The translations under genes were made by a program, and so were the position numbers. The notes below the pieces were generated by a model. The model was not told the origin of the DNA. It made no database searches and saw nothing but the letters and a program-made list of their open reading frames with translations. From Ignavibacteria bacterium (GTDB lineage Bacteria > Bacteroidota > Ignavibacteria > Tepidaquicellales > Tepidaquicellaceae): a stretch of DNA of 64,000 bases. Shown piece after piece: positions 56,839 to 64,000 of the stretch (position 1 is the stretch's first letter; each line of letters starts with the position of its first letter). Location: positions 62,001 to 126,000 of the forward strand of contig JADJTX010000005.1 in NCBI GenBank assembly GCA_016710985.1. The letters are read 5' to 3'.

Positions 56839-57764
56839 AATTAAAAATAGCGTTGCTGCAGATAAGTTCACACGGAAATGATCAGAAAAAGAATCTTGAG
56901 AAAGGTGAACAGTACTGCAGGCAGGCAAAAGAAGCCGGCGTTGACATAATTTTATTTCCTGAAATGTGGAACATTGGGTACGAGTACTTTGATGAAGCCG
57001 CATTCGATCAGAGTTTTGACCCGCTGAATATTTCTGATGATCTGACAGACAAAATCAAAACATGGAATACAAATGCAATAAGTATTGATTCGGATTTTGT
57101 TAATCACTTCATACAGCTTTCAGGAGAACTTGATGTTGCGATAGCTCTTACTTTTCTTCAGAAAGGAAAAGACAAACCCTTTAATTCAGTTATTCTCATT
57201 GACAAACACGGCAACATTGTTCTAAATTATTCTAAAGTACATACCTGTGATTTTTCGATGGAATATTTCTGTGAGCCGGGTGATAAATTTTTTGTTTGTG
57301 ATCTTGATACAAGGAAAGGAAACATTAAAGTTGGCGCAATGATCTGTTTTGACCGTGAGTTTCCCGAAAGCGCAAGAGAGCTGATGCTTCAGGGTGCGGA
57401 AATAATATTAATTCCGAACTGTTGTGATATGGATTCACACAGAACGGCTCAACTGAAAACACGTGCATTTGAAAACATGGTTGGAGTTGCTTTGACAAAT
57501 TATCCCGAGCCAAAATGTAACGGAAAGTCTCAGGCGTATTCACCGTTAGCATATAATAAGGAGGGAAAAGAGCTGAACAATTTGATCACAATGGCAGATG
57601 AAAAGGAAGGGATTTACACGGCGGAATTTGATATGGATGAGATCAGAGAATACCGCAACAGGGAAGTCTGGGGAAATGCTTACAGGAAAGTTAATGCTTA
57701 CAGCTTAATTAATTCAACCGAAGTAAGAGATCCTTTTACAAGAAAAAATTCAGGAAATAAGTAA
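56835..57764 (+). CDS. Carbon-nitrogen hydrolase (nitrilase superfamily)
   Basis: A 309-residue protein with the complete catalytic triad: Glu43 (LFPEMW), Lys134 (YSKVHTCDF) and Cys171 (MICFDREFPES). It hydrolyses or condenses a C-N bond; the exact branch (amidase, N-carbamoyl hydrolase or related) is not resolved. TTG start at 56835, coupled by a 4-bp overlap to the upstream gene. Confidence 0.9.
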   Translation: MKLKIALLQISSHGNDQKKNLEKGEQYCRQAKEAGVDIILFPEMWNIGYEYFDEAAFDQSFDPLNISDDLTDKIKTWNTNAISIDSDFVNHFIQLSGELDVAIALTFLQKGKDKPFNSVILIDKHGNIVLNYSKVHTCDFSMEYFCEPGDKFFVCDLDTRKGNIKVGAMICFDREFPESARELMLQGAEIILIPNCCDMDSHRTAQLKTRAFENMVGVALTNYPEPKCNGKSQAYSPLAYNKEGKELNNLITMADEKEGIYTAEFDMDEIREYRNREVWGNAYRKVNAYSLINSTEVRDPFTRKNSGNK

Positions 57765-57775
57765 ATAACTCAAGT

Positions 57776-57907
57776 TGACTGATTTAATCCTGGAATTTCT
57801 TTTTCGCCACGAATTACACAAATCTGCACTAATTATTTTAATAATTAATTTTTGTTAGTTCGTGCTAATTAGTGAAATTCGCGGCTATCTTTTACTTCCA
57901 ATTTTAA
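57776..57907. repeat. TTCGTG-type palindromic element, copy 1
   Basis: A roughly 130-bp element with the common edge sequence TTTAATCCTGGAATTTCTTT at its left and CGGCTATCTTTTACTTCCA at its right. The internal arms (CCACGAATTACACAAATC... and inverse GTGCTAATTAGTGAAATTC) form an imperfect palindrome. A second copy lies at 62792. The rest of the 57765-58009 gap shows no gene. Confidence 0.75.
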
Positions 57908-58009
57908 ATCAATCAACTTAAGTAAATAATAATTTTAAAATTAAAAATGACATTCAGTTTAATTAGATCGAATTTTTCAAACGGAACAATATGAGTTTAC
58001 AAAAACAGA

Positions 58010-58408
58010 TTGATAATTAAAAGAAACAGAATAGTTTATTTCAGTCTTATTATTGTAGTGATACTGTCAGGACTGGCTTCGAGGAAATTTAATTCCAACC
58101 TGCCTTCATTTATTGCTGAGTATTCAGGAGATACTTTGTGGGCTTTGATGATCTTCTTTATAACAGGATTTATATTTATAACTTACTCAACCCGACGGAT
58201 AGCAGTAATTTCCTTAGCGTGTTGTTTCCTAATAGAAGTAAGCAAGCTTTATCCGGCAGAATGGATAAACAATTTAAGAAATACAAAGTTGGGAGGATTG
58301 GTACTGGGTTACGGTTTCTTGTGGAGTGATTTGATCTGCTATACTGCAGGTATAATGTTGGGAATTGTCATAGAGAAAGTATTATTGAAAAATCTGAATT
58401 CAGCCTGA
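58010..58408 (+). CDS. DUF2809 membrane protein
   Basis: A 132-residue protein with a TTG start. The typical DUF2809 pattern SRKFNSNLPSFIAEYSGDTLWALMIFF is followed by further hydrophobic helices. The function of the family is unknown. It ends 4 bp before the convergent barrel gene. Confidence 0.8.
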   Translation: MIIKRNRIVYFSLIIVVILSGLASRKFNSNLPSFIAEYSGDTLWALMIFFITGFIFITYSTRRIAVISLACCFLIEVSKLYPAEWINNLRNTKLGGLVLGYGFLWSDLICYTAGIMLGIVIEKVLLKNLNSA

Positions 58409-58412
58409 TTGA

Positions 58413-59039
58413 CTAAAACTTTATCCCGAGATTAAACTGCCATAGATAATTTCTCTGATAATTGAGAAATCCGTTATTAAAACTATTAGTCAGATCAAAG
58501 TTATATCTCACTTCGGCAAGAATAGTTTGCGGGATAACATTGTCTATCTCAATACCAACTCCTCCTATAAACCCCAGTACAGGACTTTTTATCATTTGGA
58601 AAAGTAAATCAAACCCTGCATCTGAATTATTTCCTGCATAAATACTGAGTACAGGTCCAAATGAAAAATACGGACTAACTGATTTGTTTCTTAGAATGAA
58701 TTGAGCAATTGCGTTTATATCTATATAGTCAATTCGATTATAGTCTGTAGTCTCATCAAAAATTTCTCCAAATTCATTGGTATAAATAACATCCAGATTA
58801 AATCCTTTCTGAGAGTAGCCGGCTTCACCTGAGATCGTTAAATTCTTAAAGTTCAGGAAATCATAAGTGAGATAAGCATTAAAACCGGTCTTATTGTCAA
58901 GTTTTATGTAAATTGAAGTATAATCAAGCTCAGCGTTAGATAAATTCAAACCTCCTTTAATACCGAAATTTTTAAGCTGCGCGGAAGACTGACAAGTCAG
59001 CAATACTGACAAAAGAAATATACCTATTGAAATTTTCAT
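58413..59039 (-). CDS. PorT-like outer-membrane beta-barrel protein
   Basis: A 208-residue exported protein (signal peptide 1-21, SSAQ) with the opening KNFGIKGGLNLSNAELDY. The body is a barrel of alternating strands (YLTYDFLNFKNLTISGEAGYSQKGF, SPYFSFGPVL), ending FNLGIKF with a terminal aromatic. It is a paralogue of the gene just upstream (59053). Outer membrane; function unknown. Confidence 0.85.
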   Translation of the reverse strand: MKISIGIFLLSVLLTCQSSAQLKNFGIKGGLNLSNAELDYTSIYIKLDNKTGFNAYLTYDFLNFKNLTISGEAGYSQKGFNLDVIYTNEFGEIFDETTDYNRIDYIDINAIAQFILRNKSVSPYFSFGPVLSIYAGNNSDAGFDLLFQMIKSPVLGFIGGVGIEIDNVIPQTILAEVRYNFDLTNSFNNGFLNYQRNYLWQFNLGIKF

Positions 59040-59052
59040 TTAATTAGTTTGA

Positions 59053-59732
59053 TTAAAATTTTATACCGAGATTAAACTGCCAGAGATAGTTTCTCTGATA
59101 ATCTAAACCTTTGTCATTATAACTATTGGTCAGATCAAAATTATATCTCACCTCTGCTAATATAGTTTGAGGAATGACTTTGTTAATTTCCATACCGGCT
59201 CCGGTAATTAACCCTATCACCGCATTTTTAAGGTGTCCCAAAGTCTGATCTTCGTAAGCAATTATCTGCGGTTCAAACTCCGTAAGAGTGGTAGTTGTTT
59301 ATAACCTGTGTAGAAGCATAAAACCGGACCGAAAGAGAAATACGGACTTACGGAATTATTTCTCAGTATAAATTCTGCAATCGCGTTAACATCAATATAG
59401 TTTAAGCGGTTATAGACTGTCCAGGTGGAAATCTGATTTCCAAATTCGTCAGTCAAAGGGAAAACTTCATTAAATCCTTTTTGAGAATACCCTGCCTCAG
59501 CCGAAATAATCACATTTTTGAAATTCAGGAAATCATATGTAAGGTAAGCATTTAATCCTGTCTTAAATTCTTTTCCGTTAAATGTAGAGTAAAACTGGCT
59601 TTGAAGTTCAGCATTAGATAAATTCAATCCGCCTTTGATCCCAAAATTCTTGAGCTGGCAGTGACTATCATTTGTAAAAAATATGAATAATAAAGAAGTG
59701 ATTAAGCAGACGGTCCTGAATACTGTTGTCAT
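59053..59732 (-). CDS. PorT-like outer-membrane barrel protein, paralogue, frame broken
   Basis: A reconstructed protein of about 226 residues: signal peptide (ending SHCQ), KNFGIKGGLNLSNAELQS, SPYFSFGPVLCFY, and in another frame the closing half GMEINKVIPQTILAEVRYNF to FNLGIKF. The frame breaks at a T3 run (59298-59300). One extra base restores GYKTTTTLTEFEPQIIAYED and joins the two halves, as in the intact neighbour 58413. The tandem pair arose by duplication. Confidence 0.85.
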
Positions 59733-59828
59733 TTGTTCCGTAGTTTAATTAAATTACTTTTTAAAGAGTCCTGCAAACTAAAAATAATCCATACCATTAG
59801 CAAATTAAATTTTTCTAACTGAATAAAA

Positions 59829-59925
59829 AAAAATCCCTCGCAGATATACGCAGAAAATATCCGCAGATTTATCGCAGATTTTTCTGCGATATCTGCAACA
59901 ACATCTGCGTGAAATCTGCGAGAAA
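59829..59925. repeat. GCAGATTT-word palindrome
   Basis: The left half has CGCAGATATACGCAGAAAAT and CGCAGATTTATCGCAG words; the right half has CTGCGATATCTGCAAC and CATCTGCGTGAAATCTGCGA, its inverse. It is a 97-bp imperfect palindrome between the barrel pair and the desaturase gene. The rest of the 461-bp gap shows no gene. Confidence 0.75.
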
Positions 59926-60193
59926 TATTTAATCATATTTACTGCAAACGTAAATTATGTAAAGATTATAAAAAGTTTTGTAATGAAAATAAAAAAGAAT
60001 ATTCATATTTTTGTAGGAACCCTGTATAGAGTTTTTGATAGTCTAATTTTAACGAATTGCTATACTTTAAGAATTGGGCAACTAAATGAATTTAATTTGG
60101 TTAACTTAAATTAAAACAAGCCTCAATAACATTATATACATCGGGTATCAACTTCAACATAACAATTTCAACTGTAATCAATAATCAAATTTT

Positions 60194-61078
60194 ATGCTAA
60201 AATACAAAGCTGATTTAAAAACACTATTATATCTCTGCCTTACAACCGGCATGTTATTCTTTCAATGGAATTATGGCTTTCATATTGTTACATACATTAT
60301 ATCACTTTACCTCGGAGTTTCGATAGCGGTCATTGCACATAATCACAATCACGTCCCGATGTGGAAATCGAAGACTCTTAATGACATCACCGATTACTGG
60401 ATCACTCTGTTTTACGGTTTCCCTGCGTTTGCATGGACTCCGACTCATAATAAGAATCATCACAAGTTTAACAACCGGGAAGGTGACTTCACCATTACTT
60501 ACCGCGTGAGTGAAAAAAACAATATCTTCACATTACTCAGCTATCCGACAATAAGCAGTTACTTTCAGCAAAATCCGATCGTAGTTTATCTGAAATTCCT
60601 TTGGGCTAACAAACGAAAGAAATTTTTTATTTCCGTATTCCAGTATGTTGCATTAGGACTTTTCATAATAATTGCTCTACTGTTAGACTGGAAGAAAGCG
60701 ATACTGTACATAATTATTCCTCAGCAGTTTGCATTGTTTTCTGTTCTGATCTTCAATTATATACAGCATGTTCATGCCGATGAAGAATCCGACTTTAATC
60801 ACTCAAGAAATTTTGTAAGTCCCTTGACAAACTTTTTGTTGTTCAATAACGGCTTTCATACAATTCATCACTTCCGTGCAAGCATTCACTGGAGTGAAAC
60901 TCCGGAGGAACACAAGAAAATTGATCACCTTATTGAACCGCATCTTAAGGAACGCGGATTCTGGCCTTACATCATCAAAGCTTACATAATTGCTCCATTT
61001 AATAAAACATTCAGAACCAAGTCAATGCGTCTCGAACGTATAGCTAAGCAGCAGGGTGCCGGGACATCACGGGTCTGA
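60194..61078 (+). CDS. Fatty acid desaturase family protein
   Basis: A 294-residue membrane protein with the three histidine clusters of membrane di-iron desaturases: HNHNHVP, HNKNHHKFNN and NGFHTIHHFRASIHW. Four or more hydrophobic segments flank them. It probably inserts a double bond into (or hydroxylates) membrane fatty acids. A terminator follows 26 bp after the stop. Confidence 0.88.
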   Translation: MLKYKADLKTLLYLCLTTGMLFFQWNYGFHIVTYIISLYLGVSIAVIAHNHNHVPMWKSKTLNDITDYWITLFYGFPAFAWTPTHNKNHHKFNNREGDFTITYRVSEKNNIFTLLSYPTISSYFQQNPIVVYLKFLWANKRKKFFISVFQYVALGLFIIIALLLDWKKAILYIIIPQQFALFSVLIFNYIQHVHADEESDFNHSRNFVSPLTNFLLFNNGFHTIHHFRASIHWSETPEEHKKIDHLIEPHLKERGFWPYIIKAYIIAPFNKTFRTKSMRLERIAKQQGAGTSRV

Positions 61079-61103
61079 GGTAAGTAAATGTTATTAATAT
61101 TTT

Positions 61104-61139
61104 AAAAGGGATTTTGAAAGTATTCAGAATCCCTTTTTT
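61104..61139 (+). terminator. Rho-independent terminator of the desaturase gene
   Basis: The stem AAAAGGGATT / AATCCCTTTT with a T6 tract. Confidence 0.85.
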
Positions 61140-61141
61140 AA

Positions 61142-61815
61142 TTGTCTGAACTCGAATTAACGAATTTACAGAATGAGTATTCTTTACCGGGTAAGTAGAA
61201 TTTAAATTCGTGTAATTCTAATAATTCGGTAAATTCGAGTTTAAATTGTCTGAACTTGAATTAAACGAATTTGCAGAATTTACAAAATGAGTTGTCATTA
61301 CCGGATAAGTAGAATTTAAATTCGTGTAATTCTAACAATTCGGTAAATTCGAGTTTAAATTGTCTGAACTTGAATTAAACGAATTTGCAGAATTTACAAA
61401 ATGAGTTATCATTACCGGATAAGTAGAATTTAAATTCGTGTAATTCTAACAATTCGGTAAATTCGAGTTTAAATTGTCTGAACTCGAATTAAATGAATTT
61501 GCAGAATTTACAGAATGAGTTGTCATTCCCGGATAAGTAGAATTTAAATTCGTGTAATTTTAATAATTCGGTAAATTCGAGTTTAAATTGTCTGAACTTG
61601 AATAAACGAATTTGCAGAATTTACAGAATGAGTTGTCATTACCGGGTAAGTAGAATTTAAATTCGTGTAATTCTAATAATTCGGTAAATTCGAGTTTAAA
61701 TTGTCTGAACTTGAATTAAACGAATTTGCAGAATTTACAAAATGAGTTGTCATTACCGGATAAGTAGAATTTAAATTCGTGTAATTCTAACAATTCGGTA
61801 AATTCGAGTTTAAAT
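61142..61815. repeat. Six-copy 114-bp tandem repeat with internal palindromes
   Basis: Units begin TTGTCTGAAC at about 61142, 61246, 61360, 61474, 61588 and 61701, with a final partial unit at 61815. Unit lengths are 104, 114, 114, 114, 113 and 114 bp. Each unit has an imperfect palindrome: the arm CTTGAATTAAACGAATTTGC and its inverse near ...GGTAAATTCGAGTTTAAA, around a CCGGATAAGTAG centre. The copies are nearly identical, so the amplification is recent. There are no spacer sequences, so it is not a CRISPR array. Confidence 0.95.
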
Positions 61816-61904
61816 TGCAAACTTGAATAAGAGGATTGATTTTTTTAAGTTGTGAAAGTTTCAATGATCTAACAAAGAATAAATGAAAAACAAAATACAA
61901 TTAA

Positions 61905-62690
61905 ATGGAACAAATAAAAGAACTTAGACTCGCTGTACTTATAGACGCAGACAACATTCCTTACTCAAACATTAAAGGCATGATGGAAGAGATAGCAAAA
62001 TACGGAACGCCTACATTCAAACGTATTTACGGTGACTGGACAAAGCCGACTCTCACCGGCTGGAAATCCGTGCTTCTGGAAAATGCTATCACACCAATTC
62101 AGCAATACAGTTATACAATCGGAAAGAATTCATCTGACTCTGCATTAATAATAGATGCAATGGATATACTTTACAGCGGAAGGGTTGACGGGTTTTGCAT
62201 AGTTTCAAGTGACAGTGATTTTACGAGACTTGCTACACGCCTGCGTGAAGCGGGCATGCAGGTTTTCGGAATAGGAGAGAAAAAGACTCCGTCTCCGTTC
62301 ATTGCTTCGTGTAATAAATTTATTTACATAGAAATTTTAAAGAAGAGAGAGAAACCTGTTGTAACAAATACAGCCACGAAGAAAATAGTAAGAACTCAGG
62401 TAAAGAAAATTGTACCGAACGTTCCTCCTCCTGTGTCAACAGTTGCAGCGATCGACAATGATCTGATCAAGCTAATGTCCGATAGTATAAATGACCTTGC
62501 TGAAGAAGACGGCTGGGTTTACCTTGGCGTACTTGGTAATCTGATCTTAAAAAAGAAACCTGACTTTGATCCGAGAAATTACGGATATAAGAAGCTAATT
62601 GATCTTATTAAAAAAGTAAAAGAAATTGAGATTGATGAAAGAAAATCCGGGAAAAATAACATATCACATTTTTATGTGAAGACAAAATAA
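61905..62690 (+). CDS. NYN-domain protein with C-terminal OST-HTH/LOTUS domain
   Basis: A 261-residue protein. The N-terminal LabA-like NYN (PIN-related) nuclease domain (1-145) has AVLIDADNIPYS, KNSSDSALIIDAMD and IVSSDSDFTRLA, with the acidic residues expected for a metal-dependent RNase. A Lys-rich linker (about 150-180) leads to an OST-HTH/LOTUS RNA-binding domain (about 190-261, GWVYLGVLGNLILKKKPDFDPRNYGYKKLIDLIKK). Probably an RNA-processing enzyme; target unknown. It starts 90 bp after the tandem array. Confidence 0.9.
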   Translation: MEQIKELRLAVLIDADNIPYSNIKGMMEEIAKYGTPTFKRIYGDWTKPTLTGWKSVLLENAITPIQQYSYTIGKNSSDSALIIDAMDILYSGRVDGFCIVSSDSDFTRLATRLREAGMQVFGIGEKKTPSPFIASCNKFIYIEILKKREKPVVTNTATKKIVRTQVKKIVPNVPPPVSTVAAIDNDLIKLMSDSINDLAEEDGWVYLGVLGNLILKKKPDFDPRNYGYKKLIDLIKKVKEIEIDERKSGKNNISHFYVKTK

Positions 62691-62791
62691 GCTCTGTTCA
62701 CAACAAAAAGGAACACAGATAATGCTGATCAAACGGAAGAATAACGGATTTTTTTAAACGGAATACTTAAACTTTAAACAACTAACACAAA

Positions 62792-62924
62792 GTGACTATT
62801 TTAATCCTGGAATTTCTTTTTCGCCACTAATTACACGAATTTGCACTAATTGTTTTAATAATTCCTATTTGTTAATTCGTGCTAATTGGTGAAATTCGTG
62901 GCTATCTTTAACTTCCAGTTTAAA
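62792..62924. repeat. TTCGTG-type palindromic element, copy 2
   Basis: The element matches copy 1 at 57776 across its length (edges TTTTAATCCTGGAATTTCTT and GGCTATCTTTAACTTCCAG) with scattered substitutions, again just upstream of a plus-strand gene. Confidence 0.8.
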
Positions 62925-62940
62925 AGCAAATTAATTGCGC

Positions 62941-63408
62941 ATGTATAACTCTGAAATTAAAAATTACTGGTCGGAATATTTAGACAGCCTGCCGGAAGAT
63001 GAAAGAGCTTCCAGTATAATTTTCTCAGCCGAACAGTGGGGCGACAATAACGAACTCGCTGAGGAATTAGGTGAGCTGATTGTTTCCGGTATCAAGACCG
63101 CAACGTGTTCCTCTCTCTGGGAATATGAATTTGAAGGCAGCAAAATTCCTGAAGCCGGAATTAAGACTATTGTACTTAACGGAAAGAATGAGCCTGTTTG
63201 TATAATTGAAACCATCGATGTACAGATAATTCCATATGAAAAAGTTACTGAAGAATTTGCATATCAGGAAGGTGAAGGAGACAGAACACTCGAATACTGG
63301 AGAAAAGCTCACTGGAATTTCTTTACACGTGTATTAAACAAAATAAAAAAACAGCCGGCTATGGACATGCCGCTTGTCTGCGAGAAATTTAAAGTAGTAT
63401 ATAAATAA
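62941..63408 (+). CDS. ASCH-domain protein
   Basis: A 155-residue protein from the ATG at 62941 (a TTG start two codons upstream is also possible). The ASCH pattern includes SGIKTATCSSLWEYE, NEPVCIIETIDVQIIPYEKV and EGEGDRTLEYWRKAHW. ASCH domains bind RNA or modified nucleosides (some are acetylcytidine amidohydrolases). Activity not predictable from sequence alone. Confidence 0.85.
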   Translation: MYNSEIKNYWSEYLDSLPEDERASSIIFSAEQWGDNNELAEELGELIVSGIKTATCSSLWEYEFEGSKIPEAGIKTIVLNGKNEPVCIIETIDVQIIPYEKVTEEFAYQEGEGDRTLEYWRKAHWNFFTRVLNKIKKQPAMDMPLVCEKFKVVYK

Positions 63409-63452
63409 TACTTTCCTCGTTAATAAATAAAATCCGAAAATTTAATTAAATT

Positions 63453-63968
63453 ATGAGTGATGAAAACAAAATCCTCATCAAAGCAACATTCAATCCTGTA
63501 ATCAGATCATATATTTTTGTTTATGTCGGCTTTATTCTACTGGTGACAATCATTGGAATTCCCTTACTGATCATTTGGATGCTCGGCCTTGGGCAGTGGT
63601 ACAGCAAACACTATTATGAACTTCTGGAGTGTGAATTAAGTGAGCGTTCGATAAGATTTAAAAAAGGGATATTGTTTACTAAAGAAAAAACAATTCCTCT
63701 TGAAAATATTCAGGATATGACATTCATAGAAGGACCATTGCTGAGAAAATTTAACCTGAGTATTTTTAAAGTTGAGACAGCAGGAAGAAGTGAAAGTCAT
63801 AGCAGCGAGATGGAGCTTATAGGGATTGAAGATGCACATGTGTTCAGAAAAAAGGTGTTTGACCAGCGACAAGTAATAACGAACAAACGAAATGTTAAGA
63901 GCAATGAAACAGTACTTTCTGAAATTAAAGATGCATTATTAAGAATTGAACTGTTGTTACAAAAATAA
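63453..63968 (+). CDS. Bacterial PH-domain (YdbS-like) membrane protein
   Basis: A 171-residue protein with two hydrophobic helices near the N-terminus (VYVGFILLVTIIGIPLLIIW), then a bPH2-type domain: YYELLECELSERSIRFKKGI, TIPLENIQDMTFIEGPLLRKF, IFKVETAG. Inner-membrane anchored; role unknown. It is 44 bp after the ASCH gene. Confidence 0.85.
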   Translation: MSDENKILIKATFNPVIRSYIFVYVGFILLVTIIGIPLLIIWMLGLGQWYSKHYYELLECELSERSIRFKKGILFTKEKTIPLENIQDMTFIEGPLLRKFNLSIFKVETAGRSESHSSEMELIGIEDAHVFRKKVFDQRQVITNKRNVKSNETVLSEIKDALLRIELLLQK

Positions 63969-64000
63969 ATCAGTAAAAAAAGAGAAGCAGGTGTTTATTT

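Noticed and set aside
61142..61815. CRISPR array
   Set aside because: Units are about 114 bp and nearly identical throughout, with no variable spacers and no cas genes nearby. It is a simple tandem repeat.

Overview
The window is AT-rich bacterial DNA that looks like a member of the Ignavibacteria/Chlorobi part of the Bacteroidota superphylum. The main evidence is at least six large secreted proteins ending in the type IX secretion (T9SS) type A sorting domain with the lineage-typical YPNPFNP motif. Supporting evidence is weak Shine-Dalgarno use, a Bacteroidota-style promoter ahead of eno, PorT-like outer-membrane barrels and sigma/DUF4097 gene sets. No rRNA, tRNA or CRISPR array was found, and no T9SS machinery gene is present, only cargo.

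Layout. 0-2.3 kb: the tail of an unknown gene and a T9SS beta-propeller protein. 2.4-12 kb (minus strand): a cyclase-ATPase-TPR signalling protein, a tight GNAT-HAD-GNAT-DMT transporter operon, a DEAD-box RNA helicase and a PIN-PhoH ATPase. 12-15 kb: eno and queA. 15-17.3 kb: a T9SS Asp-box protein. 17.5-25 kb: an unstable, gene-poor stretch with two hairpin elements, an IS110-family (IS1111-like) insertion sequence with a possible bridge RNA region, several repeat families, and a heavily frame-broken sensor kinase/response regulator pair. 25-37.6 kb: a cell-surface island holding a repeat lipoprotein, FG-GAP and Ycf48-like T9SS proteins and an S41 peptidase. 37.7-41.7 kb: a minus-strand envelope-regulation operon (small membrane peptide, DUF6249-like, DUF4097 lipoprotein, ECF sigma factor, membrane partner, TPR/barrel protein). 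42-44.6 kb: another T9SS protein. 46.3-50.7 kb: a minus-strand cluster of two Ddl-like ATP-grasp ligases, a GNAT and a lysine 2,3-aminomutase. I read this as a candidate beta-lysine conjugate pathway, and it is the best lead for an undescribed system here. 51-64 kb: HdeD, ABM and RidA genes, an alpha/beta hydrolase with an ECF sigma factor and membrane partner, a GNAT-to-nitrilase operon, DUF2809, tandem outer-membrane barrels, a fatty-acid desaturase, a NYN/OST-HTH protein behind a six-copy 114-bp tandem array, an ASCH protein and a bacterial PH protein.

Two themes run through the window. First, many genes are broken by single-base indels, mostly a missing A or T in a short homopolymer (GNAT, ECF sigma, three T9SS proteins, the barrel, the lipoprotein). 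This points to consensus errors or recent damage, and the genes are reported here as reconstructed full-length units. Second, intergenic DNA is full of short-word repeats: heptamer arrays at gene 3' ends that sometimes supply the stop codon, nonamer arrays, and long imperfect palindromes built from words such as ACCACAGAG, CGCAAAG, TTCGTG and GCAGAT.
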